Source: an uncultured Oscillospiraceae bacterium (GTDB taxonomy: Bacteria; Bacillota; Clostridia; Oscillospirales; Acutalibacteraceae). From it: DNA of 64,000 bases. A model generated the notes under the pieces. The model ran no database searches and was not told the DNA's origin. It saw only the letters and a list, made by a program, of their open reading frames with translations. Shown here piece by piece: positions 43,584 through 52,797 of the stretch (the first letter of the stretch is position 1; each line of letters starts with the position of its first letter). The translations under genes were made by a program, and so were the position numbers. The stretch lies in NCBI GenBank assembly GCA_902492895.1, contig CABUNG010000004.1, positions 51,401 through 115,400 on the forward strand, in the 5' to 3' direction.

Positions 43584-44379
43584 TGCCAAGGCATCCAAAA
43601 GCCCTCCGTCCCTGCGGCGCATCGCCGTGGGGGCGGGCGTTGCCCTGTTCTGGCTGCTGATTTGGGAGGGACTCGCCCTTCTGGTCCGGCAGGAACTGCT
43701 CATCCCCACCCCCATGACCGTTCTCGCCACGCTCGGCCGCCTGATCGGCACCCCCCTGTTCTGGAAAGCGGCAGGTTTGTCGATGCTGCGGGTGGCGGGC
43801 GGCTTTCTCGCGGCAGTGGCGGCCGGAAGCCTGACCGCTGTTTTGACTGCCCGCTTCCCTCTCGCCCGTGCTCTGCTCGCGCCGCTTCTGCATATCGTCC
43901 GGGCGGCGCCTGTGGCATCGTTTATCATCCTGGCGCTCGTCTGGTTCCGCACCGATGTACTGCCGGTTTTCATTGCCTTCCTCATGGTGATGCCGCTCGT
44001 CTGGGCCAACGTGGAAAAGGGGATCCGCGAAATCGACCGATCCCTTCTCGAAATGGCGAAGGTCTATCGGTTTGGGCGCCTCAAAACGCTGACGCGGGTG
44101 CAGATTCCCTCCGTCATGCCCTATTTCCTCGCCGCCTGTACGACCGGGCTCGGTTTCGCCTGGAAATCGGGGATCGCCGCGGAGGTCATCTGCCGTCCGG
44201 ATCTATCGATCGGCCGCCAGCTGCAGGATGCGAAGATTTATCTCGAAACCCCCGAGGTGTTTGCCTGGACGGCCACCGTCGTCGTACTGAGCATGCTGTT
44301 GGAAAAGGGGCTGCGGCTGCTGGCCGGACGCCTTGGGCGGCGGTATAACGCCGCACCGGTGAGGAGGGGATCCGTTTGA
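43555..44379 (+). CDS. ABC transporter permease (SsuC/TauC type)
   Basis: A 274-residue permease with six helices and the coupling-loop signature of the BPD_transp_1 family around EIDRSLLEMAKVYRFGRLKTLTRVQIPSVMPYFLAA (EAA motif). It starts with ATG at 43555 behind GGAGGG, overlapping the end of the binding-protein gene, and its stop overlaps the start of the ATPase. The organisation is a typical sulfonate/nitrate-type importer. Confidence 0.92.
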   Translation: MTPSIIPERNAKASKSPPSLRRIAVGAGVALFWLLIWEGLALLVRQELLIPTPMTVLATLGRLIGTPLFWKAAGLSMLRVAGGFLAAVAAGSLTAVLTARFPLARALLAPLLHIVRAAPVASFIILALVWFRTDVLPVFIAFLMVMPLVWANVEKGIREIDRSLLEMAKVYRFGRLKTLTRVQIPSVMPYFLAACTTGLGFAWKSGIAAEVICRPDLSIGRQLQDAKIYLETPEVFAWTATVVVLSMLLEKGLRLLAGRLGRRYNAAPVRRGSV

Positions 44380-44987
44380 CGCCGGCATTTGACCATGTGG
44401 ACTTTTCCTATGCTCCTCTCCGGGTTCTCGAAGATGTCTCCCTCGTTTTTCCGGAAACCGGGGTGGTTTGCCTTTCCGGGCCGTCCGGATGCGGGAAAAC
44501 CACCATGCTGCGGCTGCTGGCCGGACTGGAGCAGCCCGAACGCGGGCGGATCGACGGGATGGAGGGGCGGAAAATCGCCGCCGTGTTCCAGGAGGACCGC
44601 CTGCTCCCCTGGATGACGGCCAGAGACAATGTCGCCGCCGCCCTGTCCGGGGACGGAAAGCGGAACCGGGAACGCGCCGCGGAGGTCCTGGACGCCGTAG
44701 GGCTGTCCGGGAATCTCTCCGCCTATCCGGCCGACCTCAGCGGAGGCATGAAGCGCCGCGTCGCCATCGCTCGCGCCCTCGCTCCCGGTGCGGAGCTGCT
44801 GCTGCTCGACGAACCGTTTACCGGCATCGATCCGGCTTTGCGGGATCGAATCGCCGCGTTGCTGCGGCAGCAGGCCGAAAAAGCGCTGCTGGTTCTCGTC
44901 ACCCATATCGAAGAGGAGGCTCGCCTTCTCGGAGCGAGGATTTTACCGCTCTCTCCCCCGCTCCGGGGCAATCTGTCGTTTATCTAG
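44376..44987 (+). CDS. ABC transporter ATP-binding protein (SsuB/TauB type)
   Basis: A 203-residue ATPase, short for the family (usually 240-260). Walker A GPSGCGKTT, Q-loop VFQEDRLLPW (typical for SsuB/TauB), signature DLSGGMKRRV, Walker B LLLLDEPFTGID and switch His VTHIEEEA are intact. The start is TTG behind GGAGGGG, overlapping the permease stop by 4 bases. The C terminus is shortened after the switch region, which is unlikely to affect catalysis. Confidence 0.92.
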   Translation: MTPAFDHVDFSYAPLRVLEDVSLVFPETGVVCLSGPSGCGKTTMLRLLAGLEQPERGRIDGMEGRKIAAVFQEDRLLPWMTARDNVAAALSGDGKRNRERAAEVLDAVGLSGNLSAYPADLSGGMKRRVAIARALAPGAELLLLDEPFTGIDPALRDRIAALLRQQAEKALLVLVTHIEEEARLLGARILPLSPPLRGNLSFI

Positions 44988-44993
44988 CGCCAT

Positions 44994-45032
44994 CCCCCGC
45001 CGGTTGTACCTTCAGCCGGCGGGGATTTTTTA
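44994..45032 (+). terminator. Terminator of the importer operon
   Basis: CCCCGCCGG/CCGGCGGGG stem followed by TTTTTT directly after the ATPase gene. Confidence 0.88.
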
Positions 45033-45099
45033 TCCATAAAGCCAACCTTTTGAATTTTCGCGTGTCTATATTGGTGCAAGCTTGCAAGGAGGGGAATCC

Positions 45100-46716
45100 A
45101 TGGATCGAGACGAAGCGGCACGCCTTATCACAGCCTGGATGCAGCCGCTGTACGGATTTGCGCTCAGACGCTGCGCCAATCCTCAGGATGCAGAAGACCT
45201 GACGCAGGATATCTGCCTGAAGCTCTGCCGGACTCTTCCGGGGCGAAGCGATATTGCCTCGGAGGAGGCCTATGTCTGGACAGTAGCGCGCCACACCCTC
45301 GCCAATTATTATCGGGGCCGGCGTTCCCTCACGGTCGGCATTCCGCTGGACGACGTGGAGGCCAACCTGTCTGGCGGCGAGGATACCGCCGAGGCGGCCG
45401 CACAAGCCGAAACCGTCGGCCGGCTGCACACGGAAATTGCGCGTCTCTCCGCACTGCAGCGAAAAATCGTCATCGCCTACTATTACGAGGGCCTCAAGCA
45501 GGAGGCGATTGCCATGAGATTCGGTCTGCCGCTGGGCACGGTCAAATGGCATCTGTTCGAGGCAAAAAAGGAACTGAAGAAAGGAATGGAGTCGATGCGT
45601 GCGAATCGTGAGCTGTCCTTCAACCCCATCCGGTTCGAACTGTGCGGGTTTAACGGTTCGGTGGGAACCCTGGGAGGAACCGAAACCTTTTTCCGCAGCG
45701 CGCTGTCTCAGAACATCGTCTACAGCGCCTGGAAATCCCCCAAAACCGTCAATGAAATCGCCGACGCGCTTGGGGTATCGCCGGTTTACATCGAAAACGA
45801 GGCGGCGTTTTTGGAAGAATACGGGTTTCTGATCAAGCGCGGCAGCCGCTATCTTGGCAATATCCTGCTCGATGAGGCGAGCACCGCGCTTCACCGGCTG
45901 CAAAGCCGCATGTATGCCGAGGCGGCCGGGCGGTTTGCCGCCCCACTTTATGAGCGGCTGCTGAACAGCGGCATTCTGGAGGGAGAGGGGCTTTATCTGC
46001 CGCGTCAGGACCAGAATTTCGCCCTGTGGGCACTCATCCCCTACATCACGGCGTACAGCGGAGAAAAAAATTTGGAATCGTCAATTTCTTTCGAGGATGC
46101 CGCAACCGTCCGCCCGGACGGCGGGCAGAATATCTGCTACGCCTCCGTACTCTCCCCCGGAGTCGAGCCGCCCCGGTATTTTGACAGCATGAAGCGGTGG
46201 TTCGGCCCCTGCTGGAACGCCAACGAGGCGGTGACTCTCTGGCAGGTGGATTCGGAATGGTCCGCCAGGCGGGTGGACAGCCGGTTTACGCAGACGGTCG
46301 GACGGGATCTCTCCCTGCTCGAACGGATCGGAACCGGGCAGGAGCTTTCGGAGGAAGACACAGCCTATCTAGCCGAAAAAGGCTATCTTCTGCGGGAAAA
46401 GGGGCAAAACATCCTGCAAATCGTCCGGATCCGGGACAACGAGACAAAAAAGAAGCTGATCGGGATCGGAGACGAGCTGCGGGACGAGCTGGACGCAGAG
46501 CTGAGCGCCTTGAAGGCACCGTTTGTCAAGGCCGTGATGGACGGCACCCCCGCGCATCTGAAAAAGATGCAGGGCTATGGCCTGCAATACACGTTTTACG
46601 CCGACGGATGGTTTATGCTCCACTGCCTCAAGGAGCTGGTCGGCCGCGGCCTCTTATTTCCGCCGGAAGACGGGCAGAAAAAGGCCCTTTCCATTCTTTT
46701 GGCGCCAAACGCCTGA
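45100..46716 (+). CDS. ECF-like RNA polymerase sigma factor with a long C-terminal extension
   Basis: A 538-residue protein. Residues 1-165 form an ECF sigma factor: region 2 with PLYGFALRRCANPQDAEDLTQDI and WTVARHTLANYYRGRR, region 4 with LSALQRKIVIAYYYEGLKQEAIAMRFGLPLGTVKWHLFEAKKELKK. A standard ECF sigma stops there. About 370 more residues follow, including a winged-helix-like segment (SPKTVNEIADALGVSPVYIENEAAFLEEYGFLIKRG) and mixed alpha/beta sequence rich in Trp and Tyr. The extension may act as a built-in sensor or anti-sigma substitute. AAGGAGGGG precedes the ATG at 45100. No anti-sigma gene is adjacent; the ABC exporter pair is convergent. Confidence 0.88.
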   Translation: MDRDEAARLITAWMQPLYGFALRRCANPQDAEDLTQDICLKLCRTLPGRSDIASEEAYVWTVARHTLANYYRGRRSLTVGIPLDDVEANLSGGEDTAEAAAQAETVGRLHTEIARLSALQRKIVIAYYYEGLKQEAIAMRFGLPLGTVKWHLFEAKKELKKGMESMRANRELSFNPIRFELCGFNGSVGTLGGTETFFRSALSQNIVYSAWKSPKTVNEIADALGVSPVYIENEAAFLEEYGFLIKRGSRYLGNILLDEASTALHRLQSRMYAEAAGRFAAPLYERLLNSGILEGEGLYLPRQDQNFALWALIPYITAYSGEKNLESSISFEDAATVRPDGGQNICYASVLSPGVEPPRYFDSMKRWFGPCWNANEAVTLWQVDSEWSARRVDSRFTQTVGRDLSLLERIGTGQELSEEDTAYLAEKGYLLREKGQNILQIVRIRDNETKKKLIGIGDELRDELDAELSALKAPFVKAVMDGTPAHLKKMQGYGLQYTFYADGWFMLHCLKELVGRGLLFPPEDGQKKALSILLAPNA

Positions 46717-46724
46717 GATAGCCA

Positions 46725-46762
46725 AAAACACCCCCGGCTGATGGCCGGGGGTGTTTTTTAAG
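46725..46762 (+). terminator. Bidirectional terminator between sigma factor and exporter
   Basis: AAAACACCCCCGGC/GCCGGGGGTGTTTT stem with runs of A and T on both sides, serving both convergent transcripts. Confidence 0.88.
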
Positions 46763-48518
46763 AGTCTGTCGGCGCAAACTGGGAATTGTAGAGGTTCCAA
46801 TAAAAACCCCGTTTCTCGAGCAGCTGCTCATGGGAGCCCGCCTCCACGACATCGCCCTTGTTCAGCACCAGGATGATGTCCGCATCCCGGATGGTGGAGA
46901 GGCGGTGGGCGATGATGAAGGTGGTTTTCCCCTGCATCATCCTGCGGAATGCCCGCTGGATCCGCATTTCGGTCAGGATATCGACCGAGCTGGTCGCCTC
47001 GTCGAGAATCAGCATCGGCGCATCGAGGAGCATGGCCCTGGCGATGGTAAGCAGCTGTTTCTGTCCCTGGGACAGATTGCCGCCGTCTTCGGTGATGCGG
47101 GTGTTGTACCCCTCGGGCAGGCGGCGGATGAAGCTGTGGGCGTGGGCCGCCTTCGCGGCGGCCTCGATCTCCTCATCGGTGGCTTCCGGACGGCCGTAGG
47201 CGAGGTTTTCCCTCACGGTTCCCGCAAACAGCCAGGTTTCCTGCAGCACCATGCCGAAGCTGCGGCGCAGGGAATCCCGCGTGAGAGTGACGAGACCGCG
47301 GCCGTCCACTTCGATCGTCCCGCCGTCCACCTCGTAAAACCGCATCAGCAGGTTGACAAGGGTGGTTTTCCCGGCCCCGGTCGGGCCGACGATCGCCACC
47401 GTTGTGCCGGGCTCCACCTTCAGGTTGAAATCCGAAATCAGGGGCCGTTCCGGGTTGTAGGCGAACTGCACATGGGAGAAGGAGACTGCGCCCTGGGCGT
47501 CCCGCAAGTCCGCGGCGTCGGCCGGTTCGGGTTCCTGTTCCTCCTCATCGAGGACGGCGAAGACGCGGCGGGCCGCCGCCATGGCGAGCTGGAGCTGCAT
47601 GGTGATGGCGGTAATTTCGTTGAAGGGCTTGGAAAATTGGGTGGTATAGGTTAAGAAGCTCGCGATGCCGCCGATATCGAGAGAGCCCTTCAGCACCGCG
47701 AGGATGCCGAAAACCCCCACCAATACATAAGCGGTGTTGGTGACAAACCGGGTGGAGGGATTGACCAGCGCCGAAGCGAACTGGGCTCGATAGCCGCATT
47801 CGTACAGCTCGGCGTTGATCTCCCGGAAGCGGTCGAAGGAACGGCCCTCGTAACTGAAGGCCTTGACCGTCTGCTGGCCGGTGATGAGCTCTTCGGCGTA
47901 GCCGTTGAGACGGCCGAGCACCCGGCTCTGTTCCCGGAAACGGCGGCTGCCGTAGCGGGTGATCGCAAACCCGACAAGAAAGCACAGCGGCGTAACGAAC
48001 ACCGCCACCAGGGTGACGAAGGGATTGAGAGACAGCATGAACCCCAGGCAAAGCAGCACCGTAAGCACACCGGACACGAGCTGGACAATCCCCTGGTTGA
48101 GACCGTCCGAAATCGCATCGATATCGTTGGAAAACCGGCTGATGATGTCGCCGCGGGAATGGGTGTCGAAGTATTTGAGCGGCAGGCGGCCGAGTTTCGC
48201 AAACAGCTCATCCCGCAGGGTGCGCACGGTCCGGTTGGCCGCCAGATTGGCGCACAGGGCGGTCATCCAGTTGAAGAAACAGCCCACGGCGACCACGGCG
48301 GCGATGAGCAGCAGCGTATAGAGCAGGGCGCTCCAATCGGTCCCGCCGCCCTGCGGCATGATCAGATTGATCGCCCGCCCGACCAGCTTCGGCGCGATCA
48401 GAATCCCGGTGTTGCCGATGACCGCGCATAGTAAAACCCCGGCGAGAGGCCATTTGTTCCGCCCGACCACCCCGATCAGACGGCGGAGAGGTCCTTTTTC
48501 TTTTTTCGGCTGTTTCAC
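46758..48518 (-). CDS. ABC exporter half-transporter, canonical-site subunit
   Basis: A 586-residue type IV ABC exporter half: six helices in residues 20-310, then the ATPase with Walker A GPTGAGKTTL, signature LSQGQKQLL, Walker B MLILDEATSSVD with the catalytic Glu, and switch HRLSTI. It pairs with the gene upstream, whose Walker B is degenerate, so together they form a heterodimeric exporter like TM287/288 or BmrCD. Substrate unknown; drugs, peptides or lipids are usual. The start overlaps the partner stop by 4 bases. Confidence 0.94.
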   Translation of the reverse strand: MKQPKKEKGPLRRLIGVVGRNKWPLAGVLLCAVIGNTGILIAPKLVGRAINLIMPQGGGTDWSALLYTLLLIAAVVAVGCFFNWMTALCANLAANRTVRTLRDELFAKLGRLPLKYFDTHSRGDIISRFSNDIDAISDGLNQGIVQLVSGVLTVLLCLGFMLSLNPFVTLVAVFVTPLCFLVGFAITRYGSRRFREQSRVLGRLNGYAEELITGQQTVKAFSYEGRSFDRFREINAELYECGYRAQFASALVNPSTRFVTNTAYVLVGVFGILAVLKGSLDIGGIASFLTYTTQFSKPFNEITAITMQLQLAMAAARRVFAVLDEEEQEPEPADAADLRDAQGAVSFSHVQFAYNPERPLISDFNLKVEPGTTVAIVGPTGAGKTTLVNLLMRFYEVDGGTIEVDGRGLVTLTRDSLRRSFGMVLQETWLFAGTVRENLAYGRPEATDEEIEAAAKAAHAHSFIRRLPEGYNTRITEDGGNLSQGQKQLLTIARAMLLDAPMLILDEATSSVDILTEMRIQRAFRRMMQGKTTFIIAHRLSTIRDADIILVLNKGDVVEAGSHEQLLEKRGFYWNLYNSQFAPTDS

Positions 48519-50239
48519 TGCTCATTCCCCCTTTCCTGAGAATGGCAGATCTCCTGATAGGGTTCGCAGGAGGCGAGAAGCTCTTCGTGAGTTCCGGCCC
48601 CAGCCAATATCCCGTCGTCGAGGACCAGAATCAAATCGGCATTTTTCACGGCGCTGACCCGTTGGGAAACGAGGAACACCGTCATGCCCTCCGCCTCCGC
48701 CACCGCGCGTCGGAGCGCAGCGTCGGTCGCGTAGTCCAGCGCGCTGGTGGAATCGTCCAGAATCAGGATCTCCGGACGGCGGACAAGCGCTCTCGCTATG
48801 GTCAGACGCTGCCGCTGCCCGCCCGACAGATTGGCTCCGCCCCGATCCACAGGCGCGTCGTAGCCCTCGGGACGGCTTTCGATGAATTCGGCCGCCTGCG
48901 CCATAGCGGCGGCAGCGCGCACCTCGTCATCGGAGGCCTCCTCCCGCCCCCAGCGGATGTTGTCCCCGATGGTGCCGGAGAACAGCTCCACCCGCTGCGG
49001 CACAAAGCCGATTTTCTGCCGCAAAACCGCGAGCGGATAGTCCCGCACATCCACGCCGCCGATCAAAACAGCGCCCTTCGTGACGTCGTAGAACCGGGAG
49101 ACAAGGGCCATCAGAGTGGTTTTGCCCGAACCTGTGCCGCCGATGATGCCCACCGTAGCGCCGCGGGGAACGGCGAAGGAGATCCGCTCCAGAGCACTCT
49201 CCCCCGTGCTGTACGCAAAATCGACGTCCCGGAATTCCACCGCCGGGGCGGCCGGATCCTCCGCGGCCCGGCCTTCTCCGTCCCGAATGGAGGGTTCGGT
49301 ATCCAGCACTTCGATCACCCGTCCGGCGGAGGCGTAGGCTCTCGCGAACGTGATCACCAGATTGGCCACCACGATCAGCGCGACGAGAATTTGATTGACA
49401 TAATTGATAAAAGCGATAATCTCCCCGGTGGTCATCCCCCCGGCCTCCACCCGGACCCCGCCGAACCACACGATGAGCAGAATGGCGATGTTCATAATAA
49501 ACTGGGTCAGCGGGTTGAGGATGGCCGACAGCTTCCCCACCCGGATAGCGGCGCTGGTATGGGAAGCGGTCGCCTCACCGAAGCGGATCTCCTCCTCTTT
49601 GGTGCGAGCGAAAGCGCGGATGACCCGCACCCCCGACAAATTTTCCCGCAGCACCCGAGTCAGGGTATCCAGCCGTCCCTGCACCTTCTGATGCAGCGGC
49701 ACGGTTTTCCGCATGATGAAGGTAATCACCAGCACAAACAGCGGGATGGCCAGAATGATGACCAGCGCCAGCTTGATATCGATGATCATCGCCATGACGA
49801 TGCCGCCGATGCACAAAAACGGCGCCCGAATGACCAGGCGGATCAGCATGGCCACGGCATATTGCAGCTGATTGACGTCGCTCGTGACCCGGTTGACCAG
49901 CGACGGTGTGCCGAAACGGTCCAGTTCCGCATGAGAAAAGGCGGAAATCCGCTGAAACAGGGTATTCCGCAGCTCGGTGCCGAACCCCTGCGACGTCACC
50001 GACGCCACATATTGGCACACCAGGGCGCAGAGCAGCCCCACCGTTACGATAGCGAGCATCACGCCCCCCATCCGCAGAACATAGCCGGTATCGCCCTTCA
50101 GCACCCCCTCGTCGATGACGCGGGCCATGAGCAAGGGAAGATAGAGTTCCAGCACCGCTTCCGCGAGTTTCGACAGGGGCCCCACGATGCATTGCCACGT
50201 ATAGGGCTTGAGAAATTTGACCAGTTTACCAAGGGCCAA
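48515..50239 (-). CDS. ABC exporter half-transporter, degenerate-site subunit
   Basis: A 574-residue half-transporter with six helices and an ATPase containing Walker A GGTGSGKTTL and signature LSGGQRQRL. Walker B reads ILILDDSTSALD: the usual catalytic Glu is Asp. The switch position reads LVSQRVSAVKNAD, with Gln in place of His. Both changes define the degenerate nucleotide site of heterodimeric exporters. It is first of the two-gene operon. The nearest regulator candidate is the sigma factor gene on the other side of the pair. Confidence 0.94.
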   Translation of the reverse strand: MALGKLVKFLKPYTWQCIVGPLSKLAEAVLELYLPLLMARVIDEGVLKGDTGYVLRMGGVMLAIVTVGLLCALVCQYVASVTSQGFGTELRNTLFQRISAFSHAELDRFGTPSLVNRVTSDVNQLQYAVAMLIRLVIRAPFLCIGGIVMAMIIDIKLALVIILAIPLFVLVITFIMRKTVPLHQKVQGRLDTLTRVLRENLSGVRVIRAFARTKEEEIRFGEATASHTSAAIRVGKLSAILNPLTQFIMNIAILLIVWFGGVRVEAGGMTTGEIIAFINYVNQILVALIVVANLVITFARAYASAGRVIEVLDTEPSIRDGEGRAAEDPAAPAVEFRDVDFAYSTGESALERISFAVPRGATVGIIGGTGSGKTTLMALVSRFYDVTKGAVLIGGVDVRDYPLAVLRQKIGFVPQRVELFSGTIGDNIRWGREEASDDEVRAAAAMAQAAEFIESRPEGYDAPVDRGGANLSGGQRQRLTIARALVRRPEILILDDSTSALDYATDAALRRAVAEAEGMTVFLVSQRVSAVKNADLILVLDDGILAGAGTHEELLASCEPYQEICHSQERGNEQ

Positions 50240-50329
50240 GGACAGCCACCTCCGGTTCGCGCGCCGATCGTCCCGCGCATTGACAGTATTGTAACACAGG
50301 CGGGGCGGATATACAATCGGCGGCGGGAA

Positions 50330-50953
50330 TTAAACGGGTTCTTCAACCGACGGAATGCGGGCCACCGCCTCGGCCACAGGTTCCCGCATCCAGATCCCCG
50401 GGGTGATCCGCAGCGTGAAGCCGCATCCGGCCGGGGTCCCCCATTCGGACAGATCGGCCCGGGGCAGCGCATAGGCCGCCATCAGCAGCATGATGACGCC
50501 GCCGTGGGTACAGACGACCGCTTCGGTCTCTCCCGTGCGCATCAGCCCCGTCACGATGTCCTCAAAGGCCGCCGTCACTCGCTGCTGGAAATGGGCGGCG
50601 TTCTCCCCGTCCGGTATCGACTGCCGTTTTCCCGCGACCCAGTCCCGAAAAGCGGCGTCGTGCCGCAGCTCTTCCGCACTGCGGCCATCCCAGTCTCCAA
50701 AGTCGCATTCTGCGAGACCGTCGGCCACTTCCGGTTTGCAGCCGGGATAGAGCACCTCCAGGGTCTGGCGGCAGCGGGTCAGCGGACTGGTAAAAAACCG
50801 CGCCGCGCCCGGATATCCGCCCCGTTTTTTCTGCTCGAGCAGAGCGGACAGACCGGCGGGAGACAGCGGCAGATCGGTTAGTCCCAGATACCAGCCTTTC
50901 TCATTCGCCTCCGTCAGTCCATGGCGCAGCAGGTGAATTTTGTAGCTTTTCAT
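50330..50953 (-). CDS. Histidine phosphatase family protein (alpha-ribazole phosphatase/phosphoglycerate mutase-like)
   Basis: A 207-residue cytosolic phosphatase. The catalytic RHG motif is HLLRHGLTEANEKGWYLGLTDLPLS near residue 10. Further conserved points are FTSPLTRCRQTLEVL, an acidic residue in AECDFGDWDGRSAEEL and the second His in VVCTHGGVIMLLM. The pattern is closest to CobC-type or general phosphoglycerate mutase-like phosphatases; no cobalamin genes are nearby. The ATG at 50953 follows GGAGGG, with an in-frame TTG one codon upstream. Confidence 0.92.
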   Translation of the reverse strand: MKSYKIHLLRHGLTEANEKGWYLGLTDLPLSPAGLSALLEQKKRGGYPGAARFFTSPLTRCRQTLEVLYPGCKPEVADGLAECDFGDWDGRSAEELRHDAAFRDWVAGKRQSIPDGENAAHFQQRVTAAFEDIVTGLMRTGETEAVVCTHGGVIMLLMAAYALPRADLSEWGTPAGCGFTLRITPGIWMREPVAEAVARIPSVEEPV

Positions 50954-50986
50954 CAAAATTTCCCTCCAAATCTCCTATTTTGACGA

Positions 50987-51016
50987 TTTACAAATGGTAA
51001 CATTCTGCGGTATAAT
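50987..51016 (+). promoter_or_regulatory. Probable promoter of the XRE regulator gene
   Basis: TTTACA (50987-50992), 18-base spacer, TATAAT (51011-51016). A second TATAAT at 51030-51035 lacks a matching -35 box. Confidence 0.55.
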
Positions 51017-51056
51017 CATGTACGTGTGGTATAATTCACTTCGGTTCCGGGGGACC

Positions 51057-51079
51057 AACCTCTCCGGGACGAGGTTTTT
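51057..51079 (+). terminator. Attenuator-like hairpin in the XRE leader
   Basis: AACCTC (51057-51062) pairs with GAGGTT (51071-51076) followed by a T run, lying between the promoter and the XRE gene. It looks like an early terminator in the leader. There is no visible leader peptide or known riboswitch. Confidence 0.45.
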
Positions 51080-51185
51080 GTTGCCTTAAATAACGGTGCG
51101 GCCGGGTCCCGGGCGCCCTTTTTCTATCAATTTCCGCCACAAAAGCCGACAGAAAAGTCCGCCCAGGGCGGCATGGAGGGGTTTC

Positions 51186-51872
51186 ATGAACAGCGCATTT
51201 CCACGGATACTGACCTTGCTGCGCAAAGAACGCGGCATCAGCCAGAAGGAAGCCGCGGCGGCCCTTCTCGTTTCCCAAGCCCTGCTTTCCCATTATGAGA
51301 AGGGCATTCGGGAGTGCGGGCTCGATTTTGTCGTGCGGGCGGCGGATTTCTATGGGGTTTCGTGTGACTATCTCCTCGGCCGCACCGCGGACAAATCCGG
51401 CGCCGTCATCGCCGTCGAGGAAATTCCGGAAAGTGATCCGGCCGCGCGGGACAATCATTTCCGCGGCAGCGTGCTGCCCGTGCTGAACAAAAAACTGATC
51501 ATCAATTCCATCAATGTCATTTTTGACCTTTTACAGCGCTGTAATCACAAGGGACTGACCAACGAAACGTCCGCCTATCTCACCACAGCGGTTTACGCGG
51601 TTTTCCGCCAGCTGTATTCCGCCAACCCCAAAAATCCCACCGCGCTGTTCTCCGTGCCCGGCTTTCTCTTCCAGCCGGCCGTTACAGGTGAGCTCGCCCG
51701 GACCGCCGCCGCCATCGGCGAACTCGCGGCCGGACGGGAGGCTGCGGGTGAAAAGGGATTGGATCCGGCGAAAGCGCCGTTCCTCGTCCCCGACGATATC
51801 ACCCGCGACTATCCGCTTTTCGCTTCGTCCCTGTTCAATCTCCTGCGCAACGCGGAAGCGCGGCTGCAGTAA
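51186..51872 (+). CDS. XRE family transcriptional regulator
   Basis: A 229-residue protein. Residues 5-62 form a Cro/C1-type helix-turn-helix: ILTLLRKERGISQKEAAAALLVSQALLSHYEKGIRECGLDFVVRAADFYGVSCDYLLGR. The remaining 165 residues are helical and of unknown function, as in many clostridial chromosomal XRE proteins. The ATG at 51186 follows GGAGGGG. Thirty in-frame codons upstream contain the leader and were not used. Confidence 0.9.
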   Translation: MNSAFPRILTLLRKERGISQKEAAAALLVSQALLSHYEKGIRECGLDFVVRAADFYGVSCDYLLGRTADKSGAVIAVEEIPESDPAARDNHFRGSVLPVLNKKLIINSINVIFDLLQRCNHKGLTNETSAYLTTAVYAVFRQLYSANPKNPTALFSVPGFLFQPAVTGELARTAAAIGELAAGREAAGEKGLDPAKAPFLVPDDITRDYPLFASSLFNLLRNAEARLQ

Positions 51873-51885
51873 AGAAATCCATAAA

Positions 51886-51916
51886 GATGCCGCCAAATGG
51901 ATATTTGGCGGCATTT
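51886..51916 (+). terminator. Bidirectional terminator
   Basis: ATGCCGCCAAAT/ATTTGGCGGCAT stem between the convergent XRE and membrane-protein genes. Confidence 0.8.
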
Positions 51917-51922
51917 GCTATA

Positions 51923-52660
51923 TCAGGGCTGGAGGTCGTCCGATGAGGGCTCGGAGGATTCCGCCGTTTGGGCTCCGTTCTCAATCTCCTCGTTGATCGG
52001 GGGCGGAACCGGACGGGGATGCTTGGCCCTCCACGCCTCATACGCCCGTTTAAAAGGCCAATTTTTAGGCGGGCAGTATCCAAAGCTGCACACGAGCAGA
52101 ACCGCCGCGCACAGGCAGAACACGGCATTGACATAGGGATTATCGAGCAGAAATGTCACGCCGATCCGGCCGTCCCGGTAAAAGCAGAGGAGCAGAGCCA
52201 GTACCAAGGCGGCGGCCGCGTAAATCCGCATCACCATCAGGTCAAACGTGCGGCCGTGCCGGGCACTGAACCCGACGACCGGCAGCATAAAGAGCAGGCC
52301 GGTATTCAGAAAAATCTGAAAATAGACGAACGCATACGCCATAAGCTCCGCAAACGGCATCTCCACGTCCGAGAGACCCAGTTTTGTCAGAACGGTCATC
52401 AGCACGGACAGAACCAGCAGTACGGCGGGAATGAGGATGTACAACACCCGCACCACCACCCGCACCGCACGGTGGGTATCCAGCCACCGCGCCCCCAAGA
52501 AGGACAGCACCACCGAGATCACGGCGGTTGCCACCCAAACGGCCGGCTGGATGGCGGCATATATGTACAAAACCCAGGCCATGACCGGAACGATCACGGA
52601 AAACACCAGCATTGTAACGCGGAAAAACGGATCTTCCTCCACGCGGGGGCGTTCAGCCAT
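51923..52660 (-). CDS. Hypothetical multi-pass membrane protein
   Basis: A 245-residue protein with about six hydrophobic helices between residues 15 and 195, followed by a hydrophilic Pro/Glu-rich tail (RPVPPPINEEIENG). No family recognised. AGGAGG lies before the ATG. It is transcribed towards the XRE gene. Confidence 0.75.
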   Translation of the reverse strand: MAERPRVEEDPFFRVTMLVFSVIVPVMAWVLYIYAAIQPAVWVATAVISVVLSFLGARWLDTHRAVRVVVRVLYILIPAVLLVLSVLMTVLTKLGLSDVEMPFAELMAYAFVYFQIFLNTGLLFMLPVVGFSARHGRTFDLMVMRIYAAAALVLALLLCFYRDGRIGVTFLLDNPYVNAVFCLCAAVLLVCSFGYCPPKNWPFKRAYEAWRAKHPRPVPPPINEEIENGAQTAESSEPSSDDLQP

Positions 52661-52797
52661 AACAGGAACCTCCTATTGGAACAGAATAGATCTATTATAA
52701 TCGGATTTTCCGGAAAAGGCAACTGTTCCGTCTTAAACAGATCCGTGAATTTACCGCTTTTCCGTTCGGCGCCGTTCCAAATTCCGGACGTCCCCGC

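Noticed and set aside
48542..50881. 779-codon plus-strand frame opposite the ABC exporter
   Set aside because: Antisense shadow of a GC-rich gene; no start signal and no protein-like pattern.
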